DNA from: Suillus spraguei
Lineage: Eukaryota; Basidiomycota; Agaricomycetes; Boletales; Suillaceae
DNA: 64,000 bases
Assembly (NCBI GenBank): GCA_016800925.1
Contig: JABCPU010000003.1
Coordinates: 496,001 to 560,000, forward strand
Direction of reading: 5' to 3'
This document shows positions 1-13,500 of the stretch, piece after piece. A program made the position numbers and the translations under genes. The notes beneath the pieces were generated by a model. That model saw only the letters and a program-made list of their open reading frames with translations. It made no database searches and was not told the DNA's origin. Numbering within the stretch: position 1 is the stretch's first letter; the number at the start of each line of letters is the position of its first letter.

Positions 1-590
1 AGGGGTAGACTCGTTTCGCTCACCAACTTGAGCGCAAGTTCCTTCTGGTCTGTAACTGTCTTGGCGGTGCATGGCCTGCCTCGCGCCTCAGGCCATTGTT
101 TTCGCATTGGCAGGACAACTGAACTCCTTCTCTGCAACATGCCTCGTCAGAGGCATGGGCTACCGGTCCTGATATTCCTTTGCGTCTTTTGGAGTACGCT
201 GTACCTCTCCGTGCATATCTCCTTGGACCCCCTTCTTGCTTACCCTTCATGCAGCAGCGGGATTTGGATTTGTAGCCTTCCATCCCTTCTATCTCGTTCA
301 CCATCCTATGTATTTGGGTCGCGTCTGTCGCCCTCTTCCTATTCCGATGTCCCTTCTGTCGGTTCTCTACGCATACTTTATCCTGTCGTGTTTGCGCGGT
401 CTTCATAGCATCCTCACAGTCCACCCTCGGACATTTGGTTCTAGACTGATGTACTGATTTTCCTCATTATATACACTGCATGTAATCTAGTCTATCATGT
501 GGTCTCTCCGCCCCCAAAATACGGTGGTGCTACTTGCGCATCGTCTCTTGCATTGACCTCTTCCCCCTAGGCTCTTCTAGAGACTCGTTA
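1..590. other. unassigned left edge
   Basis: No gene could be recognised. The minus strand stays open for 134 codons (20-424) and codes a very basic, Arg/Lys/Gln/Cys-rich peptide with no domain I can name; the plus strand is also open for 126 codons over the same bases. A double open stretch like this usually reflects composition, or the remnant of a mobile element. From 430 to 590 the sequence is AT-rich and featureless. Neither terminal repeats nor reverse-transcriptase motifs are visible. Confidence 0.3.
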
Positions 591-599
591 ACACAAGAC

Positions 600-1870
600 A
601 TTGCTATTAGTTTTGACCTCCAGGTCGACTCCCGAAAACGAAGGTGTTGCTTGCGGTCCCAGTCCTACCACCGAAACCAAACGCACTAGACATAGGTGCC
701 GACAGTTTTCCAAAGACTGACTCATTGCAGTTGCATTGACCCATTTGAAGTACATGCCCATCGAAGGTTGACTGAACACAAGAGAAAAAATGTGAGCGTC
801 GATGATGCAGATAGTATTGGTGCCAGACGAAGATGGTACTGCGGTGTTTTCTTCCCAAACGAAAAGACAGAAAAAACGATATTGCTTGATGAAGGAGCAA
901 ATGGTGACAGCTTTGCGCCATCTGCAGGTTTGGTTGACTCATTGCTAAACGCAAAAGCGCACTGCCAAATACAACAGGAGATCCAGCAGGAGTTTCGGGG
1001 GTGTTGCCTGACGTGGCATTGCCAAATACATGGGTGACATGATTGCGTCACCACTGGAATGTGGAGCACTTTTCAAAGATATCCCTCGAGACGTTGCTTG
1101 GCATTTGCACCAAAGCCGGAACTACCGAATACTGTGGGTGTAGAGACGTCAGCCTTGCTTCTAAATTCCTAGGCAGCACTTGCGGCGCCAAAGATTAATA
1201 ATAGCGTGTCCGTCTTCTTTGCATCACCACCTACAAGTTATGGCAAAGGCTGATGTCCCCGACAGTGCTCCGAAGCTCGGCGTTGACTTGGGTTCCGATG
1301 AAGCACCCGTGAACCCGATGCCGTGAGCTACCGAAGAGTGGACCAAACGAAAATATGGGTGTCTCAGTCTCAGCGCTTGGGCACTTTTGAGGTATCAGCA
1401 GGTTTTGATGTAGCGCTGGCATCGCTAACAGAACTAAATACTGATACCGACCTGAGTTGACTGAACGAGAACTTCTGTGGCGAAGTCGCTCCCAAGGACT
1501 GGACCGAAGAGTAGTCATCGAGAGCGTGAATAAAGTCTTTTTCGCAGGGTCAGCGACAGTTGCGGTAAGGGGAGACGTAGCAGCAAACTAGGGGATTTTC
1601 TTGTCAAAGTCGAACTTCATCCAGGCAGGCGGAGATGTGACAGAAGCTGGGCTAGCGTTACTTGAAAGTGTCCCAAATATCGACAGCAGGTTACTGGAGC
1701 TTGAGATTAATATCAACGGTGGGTTAGCTTATGCCGATGTAGATGTTGGCGACAAGGAGGGTAGTGCAGTGGTTTTTACAGAGGGGAATGCTGCGTGCTC
1801 GCTGGATGCAGGCAGAGAAGAAGGAATTGGTAAACACAGAAGTGAAGTGAACAGTGGCTGGGATAAAGGA
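600..1870 (-). pseudogene. decayed partial copy of the FG nucleoporin gene at 24.5-28.4 kb
   Basis: Read on the minus strand, this stretch matches the last third of the intact nucleoporin gene at about 24,538-25,880 nearly block for block. Shared landmarks include the 3' end coding the terminal Phe-Val-Phe-Gly segment, the Phe-Ser-Phe-Gly-Lys-Lys segment, and the stretch coding Pro-Ser-Met-Ser-Thr. Many substitutions and indels break the frame, so no continuous product is possible. The N-terminal two thirds, including the membrane segment, are absent. The homology fades near 1,870, leaving a 3'-terminal fragment and not a processed gene. It lies about 23 kb from its source and in the same orientation, which fits an old segmental duplication in this rearranged region. 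It is not expected to make protein. Confidence 0.85.
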
Positions 1871-1929
1871 AACGAGTGGAGGGCTGTTTACTGGCGGCCA
1901 AATACCATAGTTCTGCTGTAATTATACCT

Positions 1930-2130
1930 TTTTCAGTAAGACTTTGTTCTTATCCTGACAAGTTCGGCCTGATCGCTTTCCAACGTTGTGTCATATACAT
2001 ATGCATGTACCTCAAGCTCTGCACAATGCACAACCCAAATTTCTGATACCCATTTACGCAATGGTCGAATGATTAGTGTCGTCAACGTTGCTACCTTGAG
2101 GCTATAGTGTTCGGTACATCTTAAATACTT
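1930..2130 (+). repeat. relic of an extra receptor-gene promoter
   Basis: This stretch is a diverged copy of the 5' flank of the NACHT-WD40 genes found at 2,210-2,440 and 10,300-10,530. The shared order is a TTTTTCAGTAAG start, a GTCATATACATAT block, ACCCATTTACG, then GAATGATTAG and a GTCAACGTTGCTNCCTTGAGG block. No receptor coding sequence follows it; the next copy of the same flank starts at once. It is best explained as what is left after most of a third tandem copy was deleted. Confidence 0.7.
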
Positions 2131-2508
2131 CTACTAGTATGAGCGGGCCAAATGAAGACTGCGCTATTTGTGGTATACTAGAGAGAACTAAATATAACAG
2201 CACAGTCATATTTTCAGTAAGCCTCGTTGAGTAGCACTCGTCTCACAAGTTCAACCTAGTGATTGCTGTGTCATATACATATAGCGCAATGTAACTTGCA
2301 ATTGTACGTACTTGTCAATCAAGTTCATGGCCTTTTGCTACCACTCGCACAACCCTCATACCCATTTACGTGGCTGAATGATTAGCGCCGTATGTGTAAG
2401 TCAACGTTGCTGCCTTGAGGCGTCTGGTCAATAGTATTCGGCACAGTTCTACCCTCCCTTCCATTTATTTCTCGCACCTTTTTTCCCTCAGATATTTCAC
2501 CATTTACA

Positions 2509-5500
2509 ATGAGTGATGACCATAGACCGCCAGTGGCCTCTGAATCCAGAGAACCAACTGCTGGTGACTCGAACTCTGTAAGTCCCCATTACTGTCAATG
2601 AGCGCTAATAACATCGTCGCTTCCTCTGACCCATCCTTCATCCAGAGCCAGCCTCGTCGCGGATTCCGCCACGCTTTACGGAAATTTAAGAAGAATGTAA
2701 CTAAAAAAGTTTCGGTATGTCAACCTGAACCCTAAGGAGCTGGAATATGAATATGACTGACGCTTCTGCAGAAATACTTCAAGCGATCCCGCCCCCAACC
2801 CCCTGCTGTCCAGAACGTCGACCACGAAAGTGCTACATCGAATCAGAATATCGTAGGTAGTTATTAATTTAATCTTGCACCTATCTAAGGTCCACCAAGG
2901 ATGCGTCGCGTCCGCATGCTGCCGATGATACTAAGCCCTCCACGTCTGAGATTCCTAGTGGCTGTGTGAACCAAGGAGCCTCATCAGAAGAACCCGCAAG
3001 CGCTTCAAAGGTATTTAGGCCAAATGTTTTCTTTTCTAAATTCTGATGGCCGTACAGGTACAAGCTGCTCCGCCTGGCGTAGAGGAGGGTCCTGATCCCA
3101 AATCAGTTGATGATGAACTTCGGGATGCCCGTGAGCGTGCAAACAACATGAGACTACTCGGGAAAAAGGTCATTTCTGTGGTATCTGGAGCGAAGGATGG
3201 CCCAGAAGTTCTCGATGATGTAGACAGTATTCAGACCACAAATCTTCCGCTCCAATCACTCAAAGTTTTCGATACTGTCATCAGTGGTCTCGCAGATGTA
3301 TGAGCCGTTCTCTTATGCTTTAAGCGAGCTAACTAAGATGGATAGATACATCCTTACGCAAAGGTGGTGCTGGGTGTGCTATCCGCTGCATCCAAAGTAC
3401 GTGTAGTTTCGCACTCTTGTTCAGCAGTGGTTGACTCTATGTAGATTATTCTCGCTCAAACGAGTCGCGACCAATCAATACAATCTCTTCTCGAAAAATT
3501 AGAACAAGTTTACCAGTTCATGTCACAAGACGACGCTCTTGGCCAGATTTCATCCCATAGGAAGATTGCCGGACGGATCGCGCAGCAGACTCTAGAGTGC
3601 GCGCATTTCATCAGGGACTACTCCGACGAGAGCTTTTGTTCGTCATTTAGCTATTGCACTCCGCATATTGTGAATCTCATCATTATGACAGGGAAGAGGC
3701 TCCGGAAAAATGCTATCTCGCATACAAATGATCTGACCACACAGTATAACAAGGCTTTGGATGACCTTATGCAACAATTTCGCGACCAAGCTATTCGGGA
3801 CATAGCCGATCTCGTCCGCTGTGCGAGTAAGGATTCAGACGTGCTTCTAACTTTCCGTCCACTCATACCACCCCTTCAGGTGACGAACTGGGCGACAAAC
3901 TGGATCTCAGCGGTATGCCTTACGCAGCGGGCGCGGGTCTAGATACTACGAAGCAATGCCTGCCAGGGACGCGCACGGACATTCTCTCCCAGATCACTGA
4001 ATGGATCAATGATAGTGGAGATGCCGCTCAGCGTGTGCTGTGGCTCTCTGGCCCAGCAGGCACAGGCAAATCAGCCATCGCTCACACAGTTGCCGACTGG
4101 TTCGACGACTTGGGAGGGCTTGGTTCGTGTTTCTGCTTCGACCGGGACCTTAAAGCCGAGAAGCGTCATGAAAAAGTCTTCTCCACCATCGCTCGCGACC
4201 TGGCTGACCGTGATGCGGAGATGAGACGCACATTGGCGGACACAGTCAAAAATGCAAATGTGCTCAAGAACACGACAGACATCGTCCAGCAGTGGCGCAA
4301 GCTGTTGATGGAACCGCTAAAGAAGTTATCTGAGTCAAGTGCGGAACCTGTGTTAATTGTGCTCGAAGCGCTGGATGAGAGTGGGGGGGTTGAGACACGG
4401 CGTAGCCTGCTCCGCATACTCGCCGGCACACTTGAGGCCGAAAATCTTCCACAAATCACCGAACTCCCATCCAACTTTCGGATTCTTGTCACCTCTCGCC
4501 CCCTTCGTGATATCGATTCTGAATTTCGGGATGCTCTACACATTAAACGGTTATCCATGGACAACATTCCAGTGGAGGTCTCGAAGAGAGACATCCGTAC
4601 GTTTGTGTCTCACGAGCTGAAAAAGCTGCCTGGTCTTGGGCATCAACAGTTTGTACAACTTGCTGACAAAGCTGGTGGACTATTCGAGTGGGCGCGTCTT
4701 GCATGCAGGTACATCCAGGAAATCGCTCCTGGCTCGCGTCCAATTGATCGCTTCAAACGATGTCGTGTCCCACGATCATGGGGAGCGGGAAAACTTGTTG
4801 TACGGCATGTATAGGTTCATTTTAGGAGAAAACATGCGGAAGGATATATACACCAGAGCAGCCGGTTATCAGCTAGCGCTAGCTAGGTTTCATTCTGTGA
4901 TGGGACAAATACTCGGCTCAGCAGAACCCCTCCCATCAGATGCTCTGAATGCCATGCGGTGCCGTTTTCCAGACGAAAGGGAGCATTACGAAGTGGAACT
5001 CGTGGTAGCGGATATGGGATCGTTGCTCAGTGGCACCACCAACTCATCTAACCCCATCCGACCTCTTCACGCATCCTTTCTCGAATTCCTGACAGACAAA
5101 GAATCCAGCGGAGACTTTTTCGTGGATATGTCGAACTCGCAACGGGATCTTGCTTTTGCGTCACTTCGAGTGATGGAACACGACCTTCGCTTCAATATAT
5201 GTGATTTAAAGTCCTCATACCTCCCCAACAGCAAAGACACCCGGCTACCGGACCGAGTCGCAACATGCATTCCCTCGCATCTGTCATACTCCTGTCGATT
5301 TTGGGCTACGCACGTCCGAGCGACAGCCTTCGATGCGGAGCTCGCAAAGGAAATAGGATCATTCTTCGACGACGAGCGGCTGCTCTTCTGGATCGAAACA
5401 CTCGGCCTCCTCAATGCACTCAGTAGTGCAGTTAGCGCGCTTCCACTCATGTCCCAGTGGCTGAAGGTGAGAATGGAGTCACTTGATGGTATCAGGCAAA

Positions 5501-7278
5501 GTGCTTACGTGTAAATACAGGGCCAATCCGGATACAAAGAGGTCTTGTCCACTGCAATGGATGTGCAGAGATTCGTCCAAGTCTTTGGTGGGATGATTTT
5601 ACACAGCACACCGCATCTGTATGGCCTCAAGCGCCTGCCATTCTCGCCCATGAAATCCACGATAGGCCACAAAGTTTAGTTGAAAAATTCCCGAACACTC
5701 TTCGTCTGATACAATGGACGTTCTTGTGAATTGGACAGCTATTCAGACCGTGGATCAGTGGACACACTGATACGGTGTGGTCAGTCTCGTTCTCCCCCGA
5801 TGGCACTCGCATCGTGTCTGGTTCAGATGATTCCCACTATCCGGCTGTGGATGCAGGACGGGGATGCCATTGGGTGAGCCCTTCCGAGGGCACACTGGTT
5901 CGGTTCGGTCAGTCTCGTTCTCCCCCGATGGCACTCGCATCGTGTCTGGTTAGATGATTCACACTATCCGGCTGTGGGATGCAGGGACGGGATGCCATTG
6001 GGTGAGCCCTTCCGAGGCACACTCATTCGGTTCGGTCAGTCTCATTCTCCCCGATGGCACTCGCACGGTCTGCAGATGATTCCACTATCCGGCTGTGATG
6101 CAGGGACGGGGATGCCATTGGGTGAGCCCTTCCGAGGGCACACTGATTCGGTTTCGTCAGTCTCGTTCTCCCCGATGGCACTCGCATCGTGTCTGGTTCA
6201 AATGATTCCACTATCCGGCTGTGGGATGCAGGGACGGGGATGCCATTGGGTGAGCCCTTCCGAGGGCACACTGATTGGGTTCGGTCAGTCTCGTTCTCCC
6301 CCGATGGCACTCGCATCGTGTCTGGTTCTTTTGATTCCACTATCCGGCTGTGGGATGCAGGGACGGGGATGCCATTGGGTGAGCCCTTCCGGAGGGCACA
6401 CTGGTTCGGTTGAGTCAGTCTCGTTCTCCCCCGATGGCACTCGCATCGTGTCTGGTTCAGATGATTCCACTATCCGGCTGTGGGATGCAGGGACGGGGAT
6501 GCCATTGGGTGAGCCCTTCCGAGGGCACACTGATTTCGGTTTCGTCAGTCTCGTTCTCCCCCGATGGCACTCGCATCGTGTCTGGTTCAAATGATTCCAC
6601 TATCCGGCTTGTGGGGATGCAGGGACGGGGATGCCATTGGGTGAGCCCTTCCGAGGGCACACTAATTGGGTTCAGTCAGTCTCGTTCTCCCCCGATGGCA
6701 CTCGCATCGTGTCTGGTTCACAAGATTCCACTATCCGGCTGTGGGATGCAGGGACGGGGATGCCATTGGGTGAGCCCTTCCGAGGGCACACTGATTGGGT
6801 TCAGTCAGTCTCGTTCTCCCCCGATGGCACTCGCATCGTGTCTGGTTCAGATGATTCCACTATCCGGCTGTGGAATCCAGCGCTGATGCAGCAATGTCAG
6901 GAGCACACTGAGATCCACTCATTTCCATCCTCTTCTGAGAAAAATCGTCCCACACCGTGCGAACAGGAGACTACCATCGAAACCAATACTTGTAACACTC
7001 ATCCCATGTTCTTCACATCACGTTTGGACCATGCATTGCAGAACTCTGCGGAGCTATTTGAGGGCACCCCTCATCATCATCTTCGTTCAAGCCCCGTCTC
7101 ACTGGAACATGATGGATGGATGATAGGACCTGATCGTCGGTTGCTTTTCTGGATACCACCCGCGTCCCGACAACCATTTTATTCTCTCGGGACTGCATTA
7201 TTGATTCCAAGTGGACTGGATATTGATCTGAGTCGCATGGCTCATGGACAAAACTGGTCGAATTGTCGAGATGTGTGA
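2509..7278 (+). pseudogene. NACHT-WD40 receptor, copy 1 (frameshifted)
   Basis: A homologue of the receptor at 10,593-16,653 with the same exon layout: start ATG at 2,509, four short exons, a helical N-terminal region (from about 3,057), the NACHT P-loop GPAGTGKS at about 4,050, the Walker B segment VLIVLEALDES at about 4,355, about nine WD40 repeats at 5,760-6,871, and the shared C-terminal tail ending in W-x-N-C-R-D-V. Against copy 2 it has two extra C bases near 3,870, one extra base near 4,757 and at least eight indels in the first WD40 repeats, plus a larger deletion near 6,065. Most changes are length differences in runs of C, G or T. Two readings remain: a true decaying duplicate, or a real gene in a poorly resolved repeat. 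As sequenced it cannot make a full-length product. Confidence 0.8.
5760..6871 (+). repeat. WD40 repeat array of receptor copy 1 (about 9 units of 129 bp)
   Basis: Tandem 129-bp units code 43-residue WD40 repeats with the core [15 protein letters not shown] and the end [19 protein letters not shown]. The first four or five units carry many one-base gains and losses in homopolymers, such as GGGG to GGG and CCCCC to CCCC. The last units, from about 6,630, are clean and in one frame. Confidence 0.9.
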
Positions 7279-8147
7279 GTTCTCAGCCTTTATTCTCCCT
7301 CGTAGTTGCTAAAAAAACTCTTCTAGCCCTACTTGCCTATGATCTTGTAGCAATACCGAGTGCACCGTTTTATTCCATGTCAATCCTACACCTGGCATGA
7401 AGCCCATATTCATATTTCAAGTTGTTCCAACGAAGTGACCTGCTGAGAACTGAATGACTCTAAATGTTACCGCTAGTTCGTCAGAGCCCATACCGGAGAC
7501 TATGAGTCAAGTGTTTCCATCAGGTGTAGTTGCGCCCCTACACGACTGTTGCGCCAGTCGATGATCGAAACCCTTTGAGCCTCCGGCGCCGAGACCATCT
7601 TGTGATGGGCCTAGCCTTCTCTCATGTGAAGCATCGTCCTGCTGTGAGTCCTAGCGATTCAGTATCACGGGCACGAGTACCGATTGACTCATACTCACTC
7701 TGACTCGAGTCTCAGAGGCCAACTACTAGGCGGTGCTGACAACAGGTGATCGTGAAGGTCATGGTTCAACTATGTAAAACCCGACTAGGAACTCTGGAGT
7801 GTTATCGGACGATGTCGCCCTCAAGTTATTAGCATGTCTCCGCCAGACTTCAAGCAAAGAACACGACTTGAGTCATCCCCGCTATTATCGCTGTTGCAGT
7901 TGCGAAGTGAACGCTTCGACAAGCACATGCCACGACTTAGATGTTTCAAAATTCTAGTGCGCGCCATAATTGGGCTTATCCCCGGCACCGCTAGAGAGAA
8001 ATGACGGTGCGATGGGGTGAGATCTTCACTGCTCTAGTGTTCTTCAACCTTGTTCTTCAGGATGCTTTAAAATTTGTCCTGCAATAACATGATTCTTGAA
8101 TTGATACAACGTCGACTCCTAGCATTGTTATTTTGATACCAATAATC
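7279..8147. other. 3' flank between receptor copy 1 and P5CDH copy 1
   Basis: This stretch lies between two convergent genes and is matched by 16,654-17,502 in unit 2. The first 200 bp are almost identical between units; the rest has drifted. No protein or RNA gene could be recognised. Confidence 0.5.
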
Positions 8148-10225
<2,078 letters not shown>

Positions 10226-10244
10226 CCAGCCGAGGACTTAGGAC

Positions 10245-10592
10245 AATAAGACTGCGGTGCTATTTGTGGCATAGAGAGAACTAAATATATCGAAATCAGT
10301 AGTTAGCCTCGTTGAGTAGCACTCGTCTCACAAGTTCAACCTAGTGATTACTGTGTCATATACATATAGCGCAATGTAACTTGCAATTGTACGTACTTGT
10401 CAATCAAGTTCATGGCCTTTTGCTACCACTCGCACAACCCTCATACCTATTTACGTGGCTGAATGATTAGCGCCGTATGTAAGTCAACGTTGCTGCCTTG
10501 AGGCGTCTGGTCAATAGTATTCGGCACAGTTCTACTCTCTCTTCCATTCATTTCTTCCACCCTTTTTCCCCTAAGATATTTCACCATTTACA
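10245..10592 (+). promoter_or_regulatory. 5' flank of receptor copy 2
   Basis: Non-coding stretch nearly identical to 2,155-2,508. It ends in a pyrimidine-rich run (CTCTCTTCCATTCATTTCTTCCACC) followed by TTCACCATTTACAATG around the start codon. CT-rich tracts before the start are common in basidiomycete promoters, and keeping this sequence in both units supports a promoter role. No specific factor site was recognised. Confidence 0.5.
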
Positions 10593-13500
10593 ATGAGTGA
10601 TGACCATAGACCACCAGTGGCCTCTGAATCCAGAGAACCAACTGCTGGTGACTCGAACTCTGTAAGTGCCCATTACTGTCGATGAGCGCTAATAACATCG
10701 TCGCTGCCTCTGACCCATCCTTCATCCAGAGCCAGCCTCGTCGCGGATTCCGCCATGTCCTACGCAAATTTAAGAAGAATGTAACTAAAAAAGTTTCGGT
10801 ATGTCAACCTGAACCCTAAGGAGCTGGAATATGACTGACGCTTCTGCAGAAATGCTTCAAGCGATCCCGCCCCCAACCCCCTGCTGCCCAGAACGTTGAC
10901 CACGAAAGTGCTACATCGAATCAAAATATGGTAGGTAGTCGTTAATTTAATCTTGAACCTATCTAAGGTCCACCAAGGAGGCGTCGCGTCCGCCTGCTGC
11001 TGATGATACTAAGCCCTCCGCGTCTGAGAATCCTGGTGGCTGTGTGAACCAAGGAGCCTCATCAGAAGAACCCGCAAGCGCTTCAAAGGTATTTAGGCCA
11101 AATATTTTCTTCTCTAAATTCTGATGGCCATACAGGTACAAGCTGCTCCGCCTGTCGTGGAGGAGGGTCCTGAACCCAAATCAGTTGATGCTGAGCTTCG
11201 GGATGCCCGTGAGCGTGCAAACAACATGAGACTACTCGGGAAAAATGTCACTTCTGTGGTATCTCCAGCAAAGGATGGCCCAGAAGTTCTCGATGCTGTA
11301 GACAATATTCAGACCACAAATCTTCCGCTTCAATCCCTCAAAAATTTCGACACTGTCATTAGTGGTCTCGCAGAGGTATGGGCCACTCTCCTATGCCGGA
11401 AGCGAGCTAATTAAGATGCCTAGGTACATCCTTACGCAAAGGTGGTGCTGGGTGTGCTGTCTGCTGCATCCAAAGTACGTGTAGTTTCGTATTCTTGTTC
11501 AGCAGTCGTTGACTCTATGCAGATTATTCTCGCTCAAACGAAACGCGACCAGTCGATACAATCTCTTCTCGAAAAAGTAGAACAAGTTTACCAGTTCATG
11601 TCACAAGGCGACACTCTTGGCCAGATTGCATCCCAGAGGAAGATCGCTGCACGAATCGCCCAGCAGACTCTAGAGTGCGCGCGTTTCATCAGGGACTACT
11701 CGGAGAAGAGTTTTTGTCAGTCATTTAGCCATTGCACTCCGCATATTGCGAATCTCATATCGTTATGACAGGGAAGAGGCTCCGGAAAAATGCTATCTCG
11801 CATACAAATGATCTGACCACACAGTATAACAAGGCTTTGGATGACCTTATGCAACAATTTCGAGACCAAGCTATTCGGGACATAGCCGATCTCGTCCGGT
11901 GTACGAGTAAGGATTTAAACGTGCTTCTAACTTTGCGTCCACTCATACCACCTTCAGGTGACGAACTGGGCGACAAACTGGATCTCAGCGGTATGCCTTA
12001 CGCAGCGGGCGCGGGACTAGATACCACGAAACAATGCCTGCCAGGGACACGCACAGACATTCTCTCCAAGATCACTGAATGGATCAATGATAGTGGAGAT
12101 GCCGCTCAGCGTGTGCTGTGGCTATCTGGCCCTGCAGGCACGGGGAAATCGGCCATTGCTCACACCATCGCCAACTGGTTGGACGAATCGGGAGGGCTTG
12201 GTTCGTGTTTCTGCTTCGACAGGCACCGTGAAGCGGACAAGCGTCATGAAAAAGTCTTCTCGACCATTGCTCGCGACCTCGCTGACCGGGACGCGGAGAT
12301 GAAACGAACATTGGCAGGCATAGTCGAAAATGCAACTGCACTCAAGAACACGACAGATGTCATCCAGCAGTGGCGCAAGTTATTTATGCAATCGCTAGAG
12401 AAGACTTCGGGGTCAAGCTTAAGTGTAGGACCTGTCTTGATCCTGATCGAAGCGCTGGATGAGAGCGGCGGAAAGGAGACGCGGCGTGACCTTCTCCGCA
12501 TACTTTCCGGTAAACTTAAAGACGACGGTGTTTCTGAAATCACCAAACTCCCATCCAATATTCGAATTCTCGTCACTTCTCGCCCACTTCAAGATGTGGA
12601 CGAGGCATTTCATGGTGCTCAGCATATTCTACGGTTGTCTATGGACGACATTCCGCAAGCAGTTGCAAAGGGCGACATCCGTGCTTTTGTGTCGGAGGAG
12701 CTGAAAGAATTACCTAATGTTGGGACAAGGAGTTTAGAGACCTCGCTGATAAAGCTGATGGACTATTCGAGTGGGCGCGTCTTGCATGCAGATACATCCA
12801 AGACACCAGTGCAGGCTCACGTGCCATTGATCGCTTCAAAGATATCGTGTCCCACGAGCATGGGGAGCGGGACGACATGTTGTACGACATATATAGGTTC
12901 ATTTTAGGAGAAAACATGCGGAAGGACAGACACAAGACAGAAGCCAGTTATCAGCGAGCGCTAGGAAACTTTCATTCCGTGATGGGACAAATACTTGGGG
13001 CAGCCGAACCCCTCTCTCTAGACGCCCTGAATGCCATGCGAAGCCGTTTTCCAGACGAAAGACGGTCATGCGAAGTGGAAGACGTGGTAAAATATATGGG
13101 ATCGCTGCTAAGCGGCACCACCAGCTCATCTAACCCCATCCGACCTCTTCACGCATCCTTCCGCGAATTCCTGACAGACAAAGAATCCAGCGGAGACCTA
13201 TTTGTAGATGTGTCAAACTCGCAACGGGATCTTGCTTTTGCGTCACTTCGAGTGATGGAACACGACCTTTGCTTCAATATATGTGATTTAAAGTCCTCAT
13301 ACCTCCCCAACAGCAAAGACACCGGGCTACCGGACCGAGTCGCAACATGCATTCCCTCGCATCTGTCATACTCCTGTCGATTTTGGGCTACGCACGTCCG
13401 AGCGACAGCCTTCGATGCGGAGCTCGCAAAGGAAATAGGATCATTCTTCGACGACGAGCGGCTGCTCTTCTGGATCGAAACACTCGGCCTCCTCAATGCA

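Noticed and set aside
20..424. 134-codon minus frame as a gene
   Set aside because: No family motif, open on both strands, extreme Arg/Lys/Cys composition; likely chance or element debris.
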